NCBI GenBank assembly: GCA_963665975.1
Contig: OY762508.1
Coordinates: 3,870,743-3,934,742, forward strand
Length of the DNA stretch: 64,000 nucleotides
Reading direction: 5' to 3'
DNA from: G963665975 sp963665975
Lineage (GTDB): Bacteria; Bacteroidota; Rhodothermia; Rhodothermales; Bin80
Both the position numbers and the translations under genes were made by a program. Under the pieces are notes generated by a model. The model was not told the DNA's origin and did no database searches. It saw only the letters and a list, made by a program, of their open reading frames with translations. Shown one piece after another: positions 44,498-54,054 of the stretch. Position 1 is the first letter of the stretch, and each line of letters starts with the position of its first letter.

Positions 44498-46198
44498 TTA
44501 CCGGAGGAGTTTCGTACTAACAATCGTTCCGGGAAGCGCCCACGTAAGCTCTCCGTCGTCCACCACCGGAATACCCCCGATCAGTACGCTATGAACGCCT
44601 TCGGCATACCGGTGCGGATTCGTGAAGGTGGCGCGTTCGCCGATCCGATTCAAATCCATGATTACAATGTCCGCGCGCATGCCAGGAAAAAGAAAGCCGC
44701 GGTCGCTCAAGCCGAGGATTTGCGCAGGTAGCGAAGTCGCGGACCGTACTGCTTCTGCAACCGTCATCAGTGTACTGTCCATGGCATACGTTCTGATCTT
44801 GCGTGGGAACGTACTATAGAATCGGACATGCACGTTGCTGGAATCGCCGGCTACCGCAATGCCTCCATCACTTGCTGTGGCCACCCATGGTTGCATGGCG
44901 AAGGCCTGCAGATCTGTTTCAGCCATGGAAAAACCGCGCAGGCGAGCGCCTCCCGCTCGATCTGAATAGCCCTGCAGTTGGAGCAGGACAGACATCTCGA
45001 CTGGATCTACATCATGTTGCGCGGCCAGTTCAGCCAGACTCATACCGATAGTTGACGTGTCGGGATGCTCAAAGACGAATATGTTCTCGGCTCCGCCCCG
45101 GTATTGCATCGTGTGCGCGATATCAAGGCGCAGATCCGCCAGCCGCGACGAATCGTTCAGCGTAGCGTGCAGCGCCGCGGTGAAATCACCAGTCGTCTCG
45201 CCCGTGGCAATGGACCACGCGGGGATAAGCACGATGTTGCCATCGGAGCCACTAGTCGTGTACGGATACTGGTCTGCATAGATCGCGACACCACGGGCAC
45301 GCGCCTTCTCGATGAGCGCTATGGCATCGCGGCTAAGTCCCCAGAAGTCTGCTCCGCGCGCCTTAATGTGGGATGCCACTACCGTGGCGCCCGTACGTTC
45401 GCCAATCTCGATGGTCTCCAATAGCGCTTCTATTCCCGTCACCGGAGGCGCTGCATGCTGGCTGGGCCGCCACCACATTGGTGCGGAGCCTTCACTGCGT
45501 TGGTGAGCAATATAGACGCCACCGTAGGGAACGATTTCCTCTACGAGCGCAACCACCTCGTCGGTGGTGCTCCAGCGGCCGGGAACGTATTCCAGGGCAG
45601 CGGAGAGGCCCAGAGCTCCAGCTTCCATGCCGCGCCGGACGAGTGCTCGCATCCGCCCGATTTCCTCCGTCGTGGCGGGCCGCCGGTAATCGCTCCCCAG
45701 GACTTGTCTGCGGATCGCATTATGGCCGACTAACAGGCCAGCATTGGGTCCTATGCCAAGAGAATCGTGCGCGGCGCGTTGCATGGCAATGCCGCCTGCC
45801 GGCATACGACCGTCCTGGTTGACGATCACGGTCGTAATACCCTGGGTGACCAGGCTGGGCGCTGCCCGCCGCTTCGCATCCACCGAACGGAGGCCTTGCT
45901 TCCCGTACCTGGAGTCATCCGCGTGTGAGTGGATGTCGATAAACCCGGGTGCGACGGCCAGCCCACTGGCATCGATCGTCTGCACTGCATCCGCATTGGC
46001 AAGGTCACTTATGGTGACAATTATTCCATCGCGGATACCGACGTCGCCATAGAACCAGGGATTGCCGGACCCATCAAGGATGCGGCCACCATGTATCAAC
46101 ACGTCGAAGGAAGCCGGACTTTCCGATTGGCCGTATGCCGTATGAGGCAAGAATGCGGCCAGGCACAGGACCACAAATCCCTGGAGTGCGCGAATCAC
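44498..46198 (-). CDS. Exported D-aminoacylase-type amidohydrolase
   Basis: Metal-dependent amidohydrolase of the N-acyl-D-amino-acid deacylase (AmiDH) family, 566 residues. A signal peptide (MIRALQGFVVLCLAAFLPHT, cleavage after AYG) predicts periplasmic or outer location. Metal-binding HSHADD in PGFIDIHSHADDS; VVASHIKARG; later VATASDGGIAV with the conserved Asp; and the typical end PGMRADIVIMDLNRIGERAT. The GTG start overlaps the upstream gene's TGA as GTGA. It would release D-amino acids or act on N-acylated dipeptides. Last gene of the minus-strand SusCD locus, convergent with the ATPase. Confidence 0.87.
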   Translation of the reverse strand: MIRALQGFVVLCLAAFLPHTAYGQSESPASFDVLIHGGRILDGSGNPWFYGDVGIRDGIIVTISDLANADAVQTIDASGLAVAPGFIDIHSHADDSRYGKQGLRSVDAKRRAAPSLVTQGITTVIVNQDGRMPAGGIAMQRAAHDSLGIGPNAGLLVGHNAIRRQVLGSDYRRPATTEEIGRMRALVRRGMEAGALGLSAALEYVPGRWSTTDEVVALVEEIVPYGGVYIAHQRSEGSAPMWWRPSQHAAPPVTGIEALLETIEIGERTGATVVASHIKARGADFWGLSRDAIALIEKARARGVAIYADQYPYTTSGSDGNIVLIPAWSIATGETTGDFTAALHATLNDSSRLADLRLDIAHTMQYRGGAENIFVFEHPDTSTIGMSLAELAAQHDVDPVEMSVLLQLQGYSDRAGGARLRGFSMAETDLQAFAMQPWVATASDGGIAVAGDSSNVHVRFYSTFPRKIRTYAMDSTLMTVAEAVRSATSLPAQILGLSDRGFLFPGMRADIVIMDLNRIGERATFTNPHRYAEGVHSVLIGGIPVVDDGELTWALPGTIVSTKLLR

Positions 46199-47571
46199 TT
46201 GCTCAGCAGCATGGCGCGTGTAATCGCACGGTCGCCGGTGCGAAGCCGGTAGATATACGTCCCACTGGGAAGACCCTGGGCATCATAGCGCACCGTGTAC
46301 TGGCCGGCAGCCTGCGGCGCGTTTTGCAGCGTTGCAATATTGCGTCCCATCAGGTCAAACACTTGTAGCTCTACCATGCCGGGCGCGTCGACGGCGTAGC
46401 TGATCGTAGTCGCGGGATTAAAGGGATTGGGGTAGTTCTGCTCCAGCACGAACGTGCCGGGGACATCATCGGCATCCACAGCCGTGGCGCCTGCTGGCGT
46501 GTACACTACGAGCGAAGAGGATGCTTCTCCGTTCACGGTGGAAAACTCACCTCCAATGACTACGTCACCATTCAGGAGTTTCATTGAAATGGCCTTGTCG
46601 TCAAGACCGGAGCCCAAGGCTGACCACGCGCCTGCATCGAACTGAGCAAGGCCTGCTGCGGCAACTCCGCCTGCTGTGGTAAAATCTCCGCTTGCATACA
46701 GGACATCATCTGACGTGGCAATGATGGCGTCGACTCGGTCATCAAACCCGGCGCTGAGATCTTCCCATGATTGACCATCCCACCGCGCCATGACAGGAAT
46801 GGTGCCGCTGCCCCCACCCACATATACGTAACTGTCGGTCAATGTAATCGTGCGCCCGGTATCATTCAGGCCGTCGCCCAGCGCATTCCAGCGAAAGCCA
46901 TCCCACATTGCGATAAAGTTGAACTGATCTCCATCGGTGACCACGTCGAAGCTGCCGCCGGCATAGAGTGCGTCGGTAGCATCGTCGTAGGCGAGCGTCC
47001 GTACAACATCGGTAAAGCCGCCGCCAACGGCAGACCATGACTGAGCGGCATCATCCCACGCCGCAATGTTGTTAACCGCATTGCCGCCGGCTGCCGTCAG
47101 GCTGCCGCCGACATACACGATGCCTCCACCAGCAACCATGGCAAAGCCCAACGTTGCACTTGGGCCTTCCAGGCCTGTGCCTAGCGCATGCCATTCGGTG
47201 CCATCCCACCGTGCGACTCCCGCCACCGCAACGGCGGTTCCGTCACTGTTATAAGCCTCCGTCACACGTCCTGTGACGTATACGTTGGATCCTACAACCA
47301 CAATCCCATAGACGCGATTGTCCACACCCTGTCCAAGAGCATGCCACTGGGTTCCATCCCATCTGGCAATCCGGCTCATGGCATCGTCGGCAGTAATAGT
47401 GGTGAAGTCACCACCGACATACAAATCGCTACCATCTACGGTCACAGCCCGAACTCTGTTGTCGATGTCCATCCCGAAATACGTCCATTGCTGAGCATTG
47501 GCCGAAGATGTAGAGGCCATGGCAGCCAACAAGATGGCAGCCAAACAAGCCTTGCGTAGCACAGGAGTCAT
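46195..47571 (-). CDS. Secreted beta-propeller-like protein with T9SS C-terminal domain
   Basis: 458 residues. Signal peptide (MTPVLRKACLAAILLAAMAS, cleavage near SANA). Seven or so repeats of about 45-50 residues follow, each with the pattern D-x-LYVGG-(D/S)F followed by IARWDG-(T/S)-W-x-ALG-x-G, a delta-60/Kelch-like beta-propeller layout. The last 80 residues form a C-terminal sorting domain (VLEQNYPNPFNPATTISYAV ... VFDLMGRNIATL ... GTYIYRLRTG), as found on type IX secretion cargo. It probably binds or displays something at the cell surface; no catalytic motif is seen. Confidence 0.82.
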   Translation of the reverse strand: MTPVLRKACLAAILLAAMASTSSANAQQWTYFGMDIDNRVRAVTVDGSDLYVGGDFTTITADDAMSRIARWDGTQWHALGQGVDNRVYGIVVVGSNVYVTGRVTEAYNSDGTAVAVAGVARWDGTEWHALGTGLEGPSATLGFAMVAGGGIVYVGGSLTAAGGNAVNNIAAWDDAAQSWSAVGGGFTDVVRTLAYDDATDALYAGGSFDVVTDGDQFNFIAMWDGFRWNALGDGLNDTGRTITLTDSYVYVGGGSGTIPVMARWDGQSWEDLSAGFDDRVDAIIATSDDVLYASGDFTTAGGVAAAGLAQFDAGAWSALGSGLDDKAISMKLLNGDVVIGGEFSTVNGEASSSLVVYTPAGATAVDADDVPGTFVLEQNYPNPFNPATTISYAVDAPGMVELQVFDLMGRNIATLQNAPQAAGQYTVRYDAQGLPSGTYIYRLRTGDRAITRAMLLSK

Positions 47572-47599
47572 GTCGTCCTCGTTGTGTGTTGGGCTAACG

Positions 47600-48529
47600 T
47601 CAGTTTCCGAAGAGCAATTGTGCGGCTGGGCCCGCCATGCGTGTCTGGCTGTGCCCTACATTTGGCACCGTCTCCAGTTGCCAGTTCAGCGATACGCCTT
47701 GCTCGGCGGAAGAAGACTCTGCTTTGCTGAAAAAGTTCATGCCCCGGGCAAGGCGATGCCGGCCCTGGGCGCGCGCCTGACGTGTTTGGCGGAGACTTGG
47801 ATCATTCGGGTTGGTATCCCGCTCACCCAACAAAACGATGAGCGGTCGTTCCAGAAAGACGTTCAGGGCAGCCTCTCCCAGTCCCGATTCCTTTAGTCCA
47901 TAAGGGAAGGTTTCGGATAAATCGGGCATCGTATACCAGCCCGCGTTTGCAGCCACGGCCTTTTCCACGCGCGCATCCGGCTTGAAAAGCAGGAAGCGAT
48001 GAACGAATTGAGACCCTGCGGAATGGCCGAAGATGGCATATTCTTCCGCAGAGCTGGCGGCCAACTCCTTGACGTGATCAAACAGCGGTTCGATGTACGA
48101 AAACGTCCACAGGTCCTCACTAACTGCATTATTGTTCGCGTCAAAGACATTGCCCTGCGCGTATCCGTGACTACCCGGGAAGAAGCCGTCATCAAATTCC
48201 GGCGCGATCACGAGCACCAGATGCTCTTCTGCAGCCCCGATCCATGCGTCTCGGTAGTCATCACCATTACGACTGTTACCGTGCAGTACAAAAACGATCG
48301 GAAGCCCACTTGGAACCGCCCGTGGACTGTAGTACCATACCCGAATCGGCTTGGACTCCAGGGGTTCGTATCCGTCAAACATAAACGAGCCAGGACCACG
48401 AGCGAGACGAATGCCGCTCCCCGGCGAGGGATTGGGTGGAGCAACGGGGCCCGGGTCAGATGAGCACGAAGGGGCACACAGACTGACGATCAGTATTCCG
48501 ACGGTAACGATATGTGGTGGGCGCGTCAT
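47600..48529 (-). CDS. Exported alpha/beta hydrolase (probable lipoprotein)
   Basis: 309 residues. The N-terminal hydrophobic signal ends at a possible lipobox with Cys22 (SLCAPSCSS; not a perfect consensus), followed by a Pro/Ser/Gly linker. Hydrolase features: oxyanion loop VFVLHGNSRNGDDYRDAW, nucleophile elbow GHSAGS (Ser), Asp in LLGERDTNPND and His in VPNVGHSQ. It resembles PHB depolymerase/feruloyl-esterase-like secreted hydrolases; substrate unknown. ATG 48529 overlaps the susD stop as TGATG, indicating translational coupling. Confidence 0.8.
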   Translation of the reverse strand: MTRPPHIVTVGILIVSLCAPSCSSDPGPVAPPNPSPGSGIRLARGPGSFMFDGYEPLESKPIRVWYYSPRAVPSGLPIVFVLHGNSRNGDDYRDAWIGAAEEHLVLVIAPEFDDGFFPGSHGYAQGNVFDANNNAVSEDLWTFSYIEPLFDHVKELAASSAEEYAIFGHSAGSQFVHRFLLFKPDARVEKAVAANAGWYTMPDLSETFPYGLKESGLGEAALNVFLERPLIVLLGERDTNPNDPSLRQTRQARAQGRHRLARGMNFFSKAESSSAEQGVSLNWQLETVPNVGHSQTRMAGPAAQLLFGN

Positions 48530-49890
48530 CACTGATTCACCGGAGTTGGGTCCGTGAGCGCCGGAATGGGCTGTGGCGCATTGCTGTTGGCATTAATTTC
48601 CGTATTTGCGTACAAGAAACGCTGGGGAATCCTGGCACCCGTTACCGGTACGATCGGATATTCGACACGGCGAACGAAATTGAAGGCCTCAATGGAGGCG
48701 ATATACGTCAGATAGGTTTCATCCAGGATTTCCTGGAGGAGGGTTGTCCCGGCATATTCCCCCGTCGCAAAGTCCTGTATCGAAAGCGCATCGTACGATC
48801 CGCCAAACACTGTCTTGTTGGCGGCGCGGGCGCGATTCAGGGCCTCCAGTGCATCGGCATCGTTACCGAGGCGCGCAAATGCTTCCGCCCGCAACAACTG
48901 ATTCTCAACAAACGTCACCAGCGGAAATGGAGAATCGGGTTTGAACGCACCTCTGGTGATATTGGGGAATTTCAGCCCCGCGACGAATAACTGGTTGATG
49001 CGTCCGGATTCGTCGGTCTTGCTGTTATTGCGCTGGTTGAGCAGTGTCAGCGCATGGCCACCGTCGGCGAACAGCCAGGCCCGGTCGCTCGTGAATGCGC
49101 TCCACAGGTTCACGTCCTCGTTTACTACTGTGCCGTGCAGGATGCGAAGATCGCCTCTTCCTCCGGCCTCGTCAATGCCCAGAGTCGTGGCATCAATCAC
49201 GCGCTGCAGGTTCGATGGATCCACGCCACTCATATGCATATGGAAGCGGGCCTTCAGTGTGTAGGCAGCCTTGACCCATCGCTCTGCGCGTCCGGCAAAG
49301 GAATAGACATCCACGCCGCCCGACAGATTGCGCGGCGAATTTGTAAGCTCTTCGATCGCATTGTCCAATAAGACGACTACCTGTTCGTAAACCCGGATTT
49401 GAGGCTCGAAGACGGGGTCATTGATGTGGTCATCGGCAGCTTCTTGGAACGGCACGTCACCAAAGAGTGCGGCTACGGTGCCCATTAGCAGAGCTTCATT
49501 GATTTGCGCAACCGCAACCAGGTTTTCCTTGCCGCCGTCGGCAGCGGCTTTGATCTGGGCAACGCGGAGATTCGCCAAAGCTCGTACGTAGGCGACGGAC
49601 CAGATGGGATCAAAGTCCTGCGCGGTCACCCCATAATTGTAGACGGTCAGGTACTGGTTTTCGTCGGTTACGAAGTGTTGGGACCACATATTGGCAATCC
49701 GCGCGGCGTATCCCTCGTGGAATACAATAGCACCCACCTGTCCCGCGATGAAAACCTTTTCAGTCGGCGCATCGGTAGGCAGGTTCGGATCCTGGTCGAA
49801 GCCGTCAACGAACGATTCGTTGATACTGCACCCCGCCAGCAAAAGGCAGGCCATGAGACTTGCAGCAACCGTTGTTTCGGTGCGTATCAT
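48529..49890 (-). CDS. SusD/RagB-family outer-membrane nutrient-binding lipoprotein
   Basis: 453 residues. Lipoprotein signal with lipobox LLAGC (Cys21). TPR-type helices characteristic of SusD: PIWSVAYVRALANLRVAQIK, AVAQINEALLMGTVAALFGD, VPFQEA and the C-terminal VENQLLRAEAFARLGNDADA followed by ALEALNRARAANK. SusD proteins cap the SusC channel and bind the nutrient at the cell surface. It lies 10 bases downstream of susC. Substrate cannot be told from sequence. Confidence 0.92.
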   Translation of the reverse strand: MIRTETTVAASLMACLLLAGCSINESFVDGFDQDPNLPTDAPTEKVFIAGQVGAIVFHEGYAARIANMWSQHFVTDENQYLTVYNYGVTAQDFDPIWSVAYVRALANLRVAQIKAAADGGKENLVAVAQINEALLMGTVAALFGDVPFQEAADDHINDPVFEPQIRVYEQVVVLLDNAIEELTNSPRNLSGGVDVYSFAGRAERWVKAAYTLKARFHMHMSGVDPSNLQRVIDATTLGIDEAGGRGDLRILHGTVVNEDVNLWSAFTSDRAWLFADGGHALTLLNQRNNSKTDESGRINQLFVAGLKFPNITRGAFKPDSPFPLVTFVENQLLRAEAFARLGNDADALEALNRARAANKTVFGGSYDALSIQDFATGEYAGTTLLQEILDETYLTYIASIEAFNFVRRVEYPIVPVTGARIPQRFLYANTEINANSNAPQPIPALTDPTPVNQ

Positions 49891-49900
49891 AGCGTAGCGC

Positions 49901-52900
49901 CTAGTATGTGAACGTTAGGGACATCGTGTAGCTGCGCGTATTTGGATTATTGAAATAATCCAGGCCACGCCCATTTCCAGTGCCGGTCAGGCTCGTTTCG
50001 GGATCAATGCCCGTGTAGTTGGTAATCAGCATCAGATTGCGGGCTGTGAAGGCTAGATCCAGGGCGGAGGCGCCAACTCTTCGGAGGAGTGGTGACTGGA
50101 CCTTGTACGTGAGGGACACTTCCCGCAGGCGAACATATCCGCCATCTTCCACGAACTGCTCTGCGGGTCCATTGAAATGGTTGCCAGGGCCGGATCGGTA
50201 GAACCGCTCGTCCATGGCGACGGTCGGTGCAGGTCCCGGGCCGTCCCAGTCATGCAGGTGCCCCCGAAACCGATATCCGTAGATGTTGCCATCGCCGTCT
50301 GCGACGGGTGTTCCGATCAGCGCTACGGGGTTCCCGTTGTAGTTGAAAATATGATCCGCCTCGTCAATGTCAACCACGGTTTCCACCCCCACATCGGCAT
50401 GCGTACCGTAGCTGTAAAGCACGCCGCGCGTCCCGTTCCAGATCTTGCCCCCGACGCTGATGTCATACAGTACGTTGAGCGTTGCCCCCTTGTATCGGAT
50501 GGTGTTACCCACTCCCATTTCCCATGACGGGTTGGGATCTCCGATCGGTCCTGCGGTGGGTGCTTCGATGGGGAAGCCTATACCCGTCGTCCCACGGTCC
50601 GGATCACTGCCATCGTAGATGAGCAAGTTTCCGTCATCGGTGCGTTGCCACCGGCCACCCCAGAGGACGCCGAACGGCTGCCCCTGTGCCGCACGCGAAT
50701 CTACGGAGAGCCCATCGAGTTCGATGCTCTCAACGCCGGCCAGGTCGGTGACTTTATTGGTATTGCGCGACCAGGAAAGGTAGGTCTTCCAGTAGAAATC
50801 CTGTTTTTGCAAGAGCAGTGCATCGGCATACAGTTCGTGCCCCATATTCTCGAGACGAATTGTGTTGGCGACGCGTGTCGCATACCCAGACGAGGGGTTC
50901 ACAGCTACCGGAAGGATGACATCCTTGCTGTTGGTATAGTATTGGCTGGCTCCGACGCTCAGCCGGTCGTTGAACATACGGAGGTCAATTCCAAATTCGA
51001 TTTCTTGCACACGCTCCGGAACCAGGAATGGATTGCCAAACTGGTTTGATCGCGCAAACGCGCCGCCGAATTGTCGTGAGTCGATCGTTGATCCGAAGCC
51101 GAAATCGCGCACCGACAACGTGACGTACGCGGTGTTGGTGACATAGGTGGGCGGCTGTATGCCGGCCAGGCCATAGGACGCCCGAAGCTTTCCGAAGCTC
51201 AGCACGGGAAGATCCCCCAGTGCCTCTGTGAACTGCCACGCCACGTTGGCGCTGGGATAGAAAAAAGTAGTCTTGGCCAGAGGACCGAACGTAGAGGCGC
51301 TTTCCCAGCGTCCCGTAACGTCGACGAACAATTGATCGAAGGCGGAAACTTCCACTTGCGAGTAGACCGCGGCCGTACGCGCAACAAAGTCATTCTGCGC
51401 CGTGGCAACCTGCTTGAAATTCTCTACGTCGCGCGGAATGTCGCGAAATATCATGCCATCCGCATCGATAAAGCGGTCGCCGCCTTCGCGATGGTTCAGG
51501 TTCCACCCGACCAAACCCGAGAACAGGAGTCGGTTGCTCGCTCGATAGCCGCCACGCATGATCAGGTCTGAATTGATCGACAGACGGCTGCGAATATCCT
51601 CGTCCAGGGTTCCGGCTGGCTCGACCGCGTTGCCCTGCTGATTTAACTCATACCGGGCATCCTCATAGAAATCAAAACCGATCCGGTGCACCAGGCTCAC
51701 CCACGCCCGCCTTCCTGTGTACGGGTTGAATTCGATTTCCGTATTACCGTACGCCCTGTTTACGGTTGAATTGTTTTCGTTAAATCGAATCGTCCAGAAT
51801 GGATTATCAAAACCCGGATTTTCGACAAAACCGTCAGAAGGGGCTACCAGCGCAGAAGTATAGCGCTCTCCGCCGTCGCTATTCCGATAGGACCGATGCA
51901 GATTGACAACCGCATTGCCGTTGGTGTCAATGTAGTCGACCAGGAATGGCTTGTTATTGAAGTCCGGCGGTGTTCGGAGCATGCCAAGCATCAGACCGGT
52001 GCGATTGACGCCCTGTTGCACCCTGTTGGAGTTAGCGCGCACTACCGCAGCATTGAAGCCGGCCTTGAACCATCTGGAAAAGCGTCGATCCGCATTAAAG
52101 CGCAGCGACGTGCGTTGGTAGTTGCTGTTCTTTTCGATGATACCCTCCTGGTTCAGGTGGGCGAGATTTATATAGAAGCGTGAATCGGCATCGCCACCGC
52201 TGATAGACAGGGAATTATCCACCGTTACGCCTCTGCGAAATACTTCATCGGCGTGGTCAAACACTGCGCAGTCGTTTTTCAGGATGATCCTTCCGGTGCT
52301 GCCCGGTGTGGTGGAAAACACGTCTTCGGTGCATGTCCGGTCCGCAATGCGGTCCCCCCACGATCGCGAATTGTTCCAACTCCAATTGCCGCTTGTCCCC
52401 TGTCCGAATCCACGCTGGAGGGGGATCGTGCGATTGAGCTGGTCGAGCGATGCGGTAGACTTGAACGAGACAGACAGTCCACCCGAGCGCCGCCCCTTCT
52501 TTGTAGTTATGACAAGGACGCCGTTAGCTGCTCGCGTACCCCAGAGGGCTGCCGCGGAGGGCCCCTTCAGTACTTCTATAGAGGCGATGTCGTCCGGATT
52601 TACATCATTGATGCGGGACTGCTGGATTACTCCTCCGTTGCCGCTACCCTGCGAAGCATTGGACACGGGCGTCCCGTCAATGATGATAAGCGGCTGATTC
52701 CCGCCCAGCGTTCTCGCACCGCGTATCAGGATACGGGCGCCGGCTCCGGGGTCGCCGCTAGAACTGGTGATCTTGACACCGGGGACTTTGGCGCTCAAAC
52801 CCTTTAGCACGGTCGTTTCCCCGCTGCGCACAATGGCATCGCCATCTATCCGCGCAGTACTGGTTCCTTGCTCGTCGCGCTCTTCTTCAAAGCCTAGTGC

Positions 52901-53386
52901 GTTGACGACCGTCGTTTCGAGTTGCAGCACATCAGGTGCCAACACGAAGTCCAACGCTACGACCTGCTGTTCGTCGATGGTGAGGAGTTGCTCGGCACGT
53001 CGATACCCCACAAAGGACGCCACAAGGGTGTACGAACCAGCGTCGATGCCTGTGATCTCGTACCGGCCTCTGGCATCGGTGGTTGTACCCTGGCGCGTCT
53101 CCCGCAGAATCAGGTTTACACCAGGCAGCCCTTCGCCTGTGTCACCATCAAGTACACGCCCTGTAACGCCCCCCACGAGCTGACCTTCCGCCAACAGGCG
53201 GGGATCTGACTCCATAGGGATGGCTGCCATTTCCAATGGACGCCGCGTGTGGACCAATTCAGCCCCGGGTTCGTGGCGCGATGCCTTCTCGCTGACCACT
53301 GCTCCAGCATCTGCTGCCGGCAGCATAAGCTCCAGGCCTACCAGAAGGGCCGACACGGCCACTACGCCACGTAGCGTCATTTGCAT
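49901..53386 (-). CDS. SusC/RagA-family TonB-dependent outer-membrane transporter
   Basis: 1161 residues from ATG 53386. Signal peptide (MQMTLRGVVAVSALLVGLEL, cleavage near DAGA). Carboxypeptidase-regulatory-like domain at about 70-145 (GRVLDGDTGEGLPGVNLILR ... YTLVASFVGYRRAE), TonB plug at about 163-290 (SGETTVLKGLSAKVPGVKIT; ILIRGARTLGGNQPLIIIDG; IEVLKGPSAAALWGTRAANG), then a 22-strand beta-barrel ending in aromatic SYTMSLTFTY. It imports the SusD-captured nutrient with TonB energy. The frame is open 87 codons further upstream, but that part is not membrane-protein-like. It is transcribed divergently from rbfA. Confidence 0.94.
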   Translation of the reverse strand: MQMTLRGVVAVSALLVGLELMLPAADAGAVVSEKASRHEPGAELVHTRRPLEMAAIPMESDPRLLAEGQLVGGVTGRVLDGDTGEGLPGVNLILRETRQGTTTDARGRYEITGIDAGSYTLVASFVGYRRAEQLLTIDEQQVVALDFVLAPDVLQLETTVVNALGFEEERDEQGTSTARIDGDAIVRSGETTVLKGLSAKVPGVKITSSSGDPGAGARILIRGARTLGGNQPLIIIDGTPVSNASQGSGNGGVIQQSRINDVNPDDIASIEVLKGPSAAALWGTRAANGVLVITTKKGRRSGGLSVSFKSTASLDQLNRTIPLQRGFGQGTSGNWSWNNSRSWGDRIADRTCTEDVFSTTPGSTGRIILKNDCAVFDHADEVFRRGVTVDNSLSISGGDADSRFYINLAHLNQEGIIEKNSNYQRTSLRFNADRRFSRWFKAGFNAAVVRANSNRVQQGVNRTGLMLGMLRTPPDFNNKPFLVDYIDTNGNAVVNLHRSYRNSDGGERYTSALVAPSDGFVENPGFDNPFWTIRFNENNSTVNRAYGNTEIEFNPYTGRRAWVSLVHRIGFDFYEDARYELNQQGNAVEPAGTLDEDIRSRLSINSDLIMRGGYRASNRLLFSGLVGWNLNHREGGDRFIDADGMIFRDIPRDVENFKQVATAQNDFVARTAAVYSQVEVSAFDQLFVDVTGRWESASTFGPLAKTTFFYPSANVAWQFTEALGDLPVLSFGKLRASYGLAGIQPPTYVTNTAYVTLSVRDFGFGSTIDSRQFGGAFARSNQFGNPFLVPERVQEIEFGIDLRMFNDRLSVGASQYYTNSKDVILPVAVNPSSGYATRVANTIRLENMGHELYADALLLQKQDFYWKTYLSWSRNTNKVTDLAGVESIELDGLSVDSRAAQGQPFGVLWGGRWQRTDDGNLLIYDGSDPDRGTTGIGFPIEAPTAGPIGDPNPSWEMGVGNTIRYKGATLNVLYDISVGGKIWNGTRGVLYSYGTHADVGVETVVDIDEADHIFNYNGNPVALIGTPVADGDGNIYGYRFRGHLHDWDGPGPAPTVAMDERFYRSGPGNHFNGPAEQFVEDGGYVRLREVSLTYKVQSPLLRRVGASALDLAFTARNLMLITNYTGIDPETSLTGTGNGRGLDYFNNPNTRSYTMSLTFTY

Positions 53387-53456
53387 GGGTGGGAATGCCA
53401 GTATATCGGGTCCCTGGATAGAACCCGGGCCTTTCGGTAATTCGGGGAGGAAGAAG

Positions 53457-53588
53457 ATGAGCAATTGCAATATACAAGCAGCAGGAATCGGATACGCCGC
53501 GATTCGCGACGTAGAGAGCACTGGAATGCAGAGTGAAATATCAGTCACTACGCACGCAAGGAGTCTCCGAGAGCACGTCCGTTGTTGA
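53457..53588 (+). CDS. Possible 43-residue small ORF upstream of rbfA
   Basis: An ATG at 53457 preceded by GGGGAGG (53444-53450), the strongest Shine-Dalgarno match seen in this gap. The product starts MSNCNIQAAGIGYAAIRDVE and ends ...REHVRC; it has no recognisable domain. It ends 51 bases before rbfA on the same strand. It may be a leader peptide or chance; the gap also holds the divergent susC promoter. Confidence 0.25.
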   Translation: MSNCNIQAAGIGYAAIRDVESTGMQSEISVTTHARSLREHVRC

Positions 53589-53639
53589 AACAAAGCGCAC
53601 CCTGAGAGATTAGGCGCAGCACGCAAGGTGGATGGATCG

Positions 53640-54008
53640 ATGAGCATACGAACACAGCGGGTGGCGAGACTCCTGCAGCGCGAAATCGCGGATGTCCTGA
53701 CAAAGGATTTCGGACAGGATCAACTAGTTACGGTGACCGGTGTCCGTGTGACGAGGGACTTGTCGATAGCGTACACCCACGTAAGCGTGCTCGGCAATAC
53801 GCTGGAGCAGCGGCAGGCTGCTTTTCGTCATCTCCAGGACCAGACACCCAGGATACGGACGTCGATAGCGCGCCGGATCCGACACCAATTCCGCGTAATT
53901 CCCGAAATCCGCTTTTTTCTGGATGAATCGCTGGAGGAGGCCGGGAAAATGGAGACGCTATTTGATCAGATTCGTGAAGAGCGGGCACAGCGAGCCCCGG
54001 ATTCCTAG
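53640..54008 (+). CDS. rbfA: Ribosome-binding factor A
   Basis: Small KH-fold 30S maturation factor, 122 residues. MSIRTQRVARLLQREIADVL and VTVTGVRVTRDLSIAYTHVS are typical; the C-terminal RIRHQFRVIPEIRFFLDESL is a family signature. ATG at 53640 is preferred to GTG 53628 because AAGGTGG lies 8 bases upstream. In many bacteria this gene directly follows infB; here 13.8 kb separates them. Confidence 0.92.
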   Translation: MSIRTQRVARLLQREIADVLTKDFGQDQLVTVTGVRVTRDLSIAYTHVSVLGNTLEQRQAAFRHLQDQTPRIRTSIARRIRHQFRVIPEIRFFLDESLEEAGKMETLFDQIREERAQRAPDS

Positions 54009-54054
54009 CCGCATGCGGCAACAGGCCAAGTAATCGGAGGACTGCAATAAATCT

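Noticed and set aside
53387..53647. Extending SusC to 53647
   Set aside because: The added 87 codons precede a clear signal peptide and would overlap the rbfA start.
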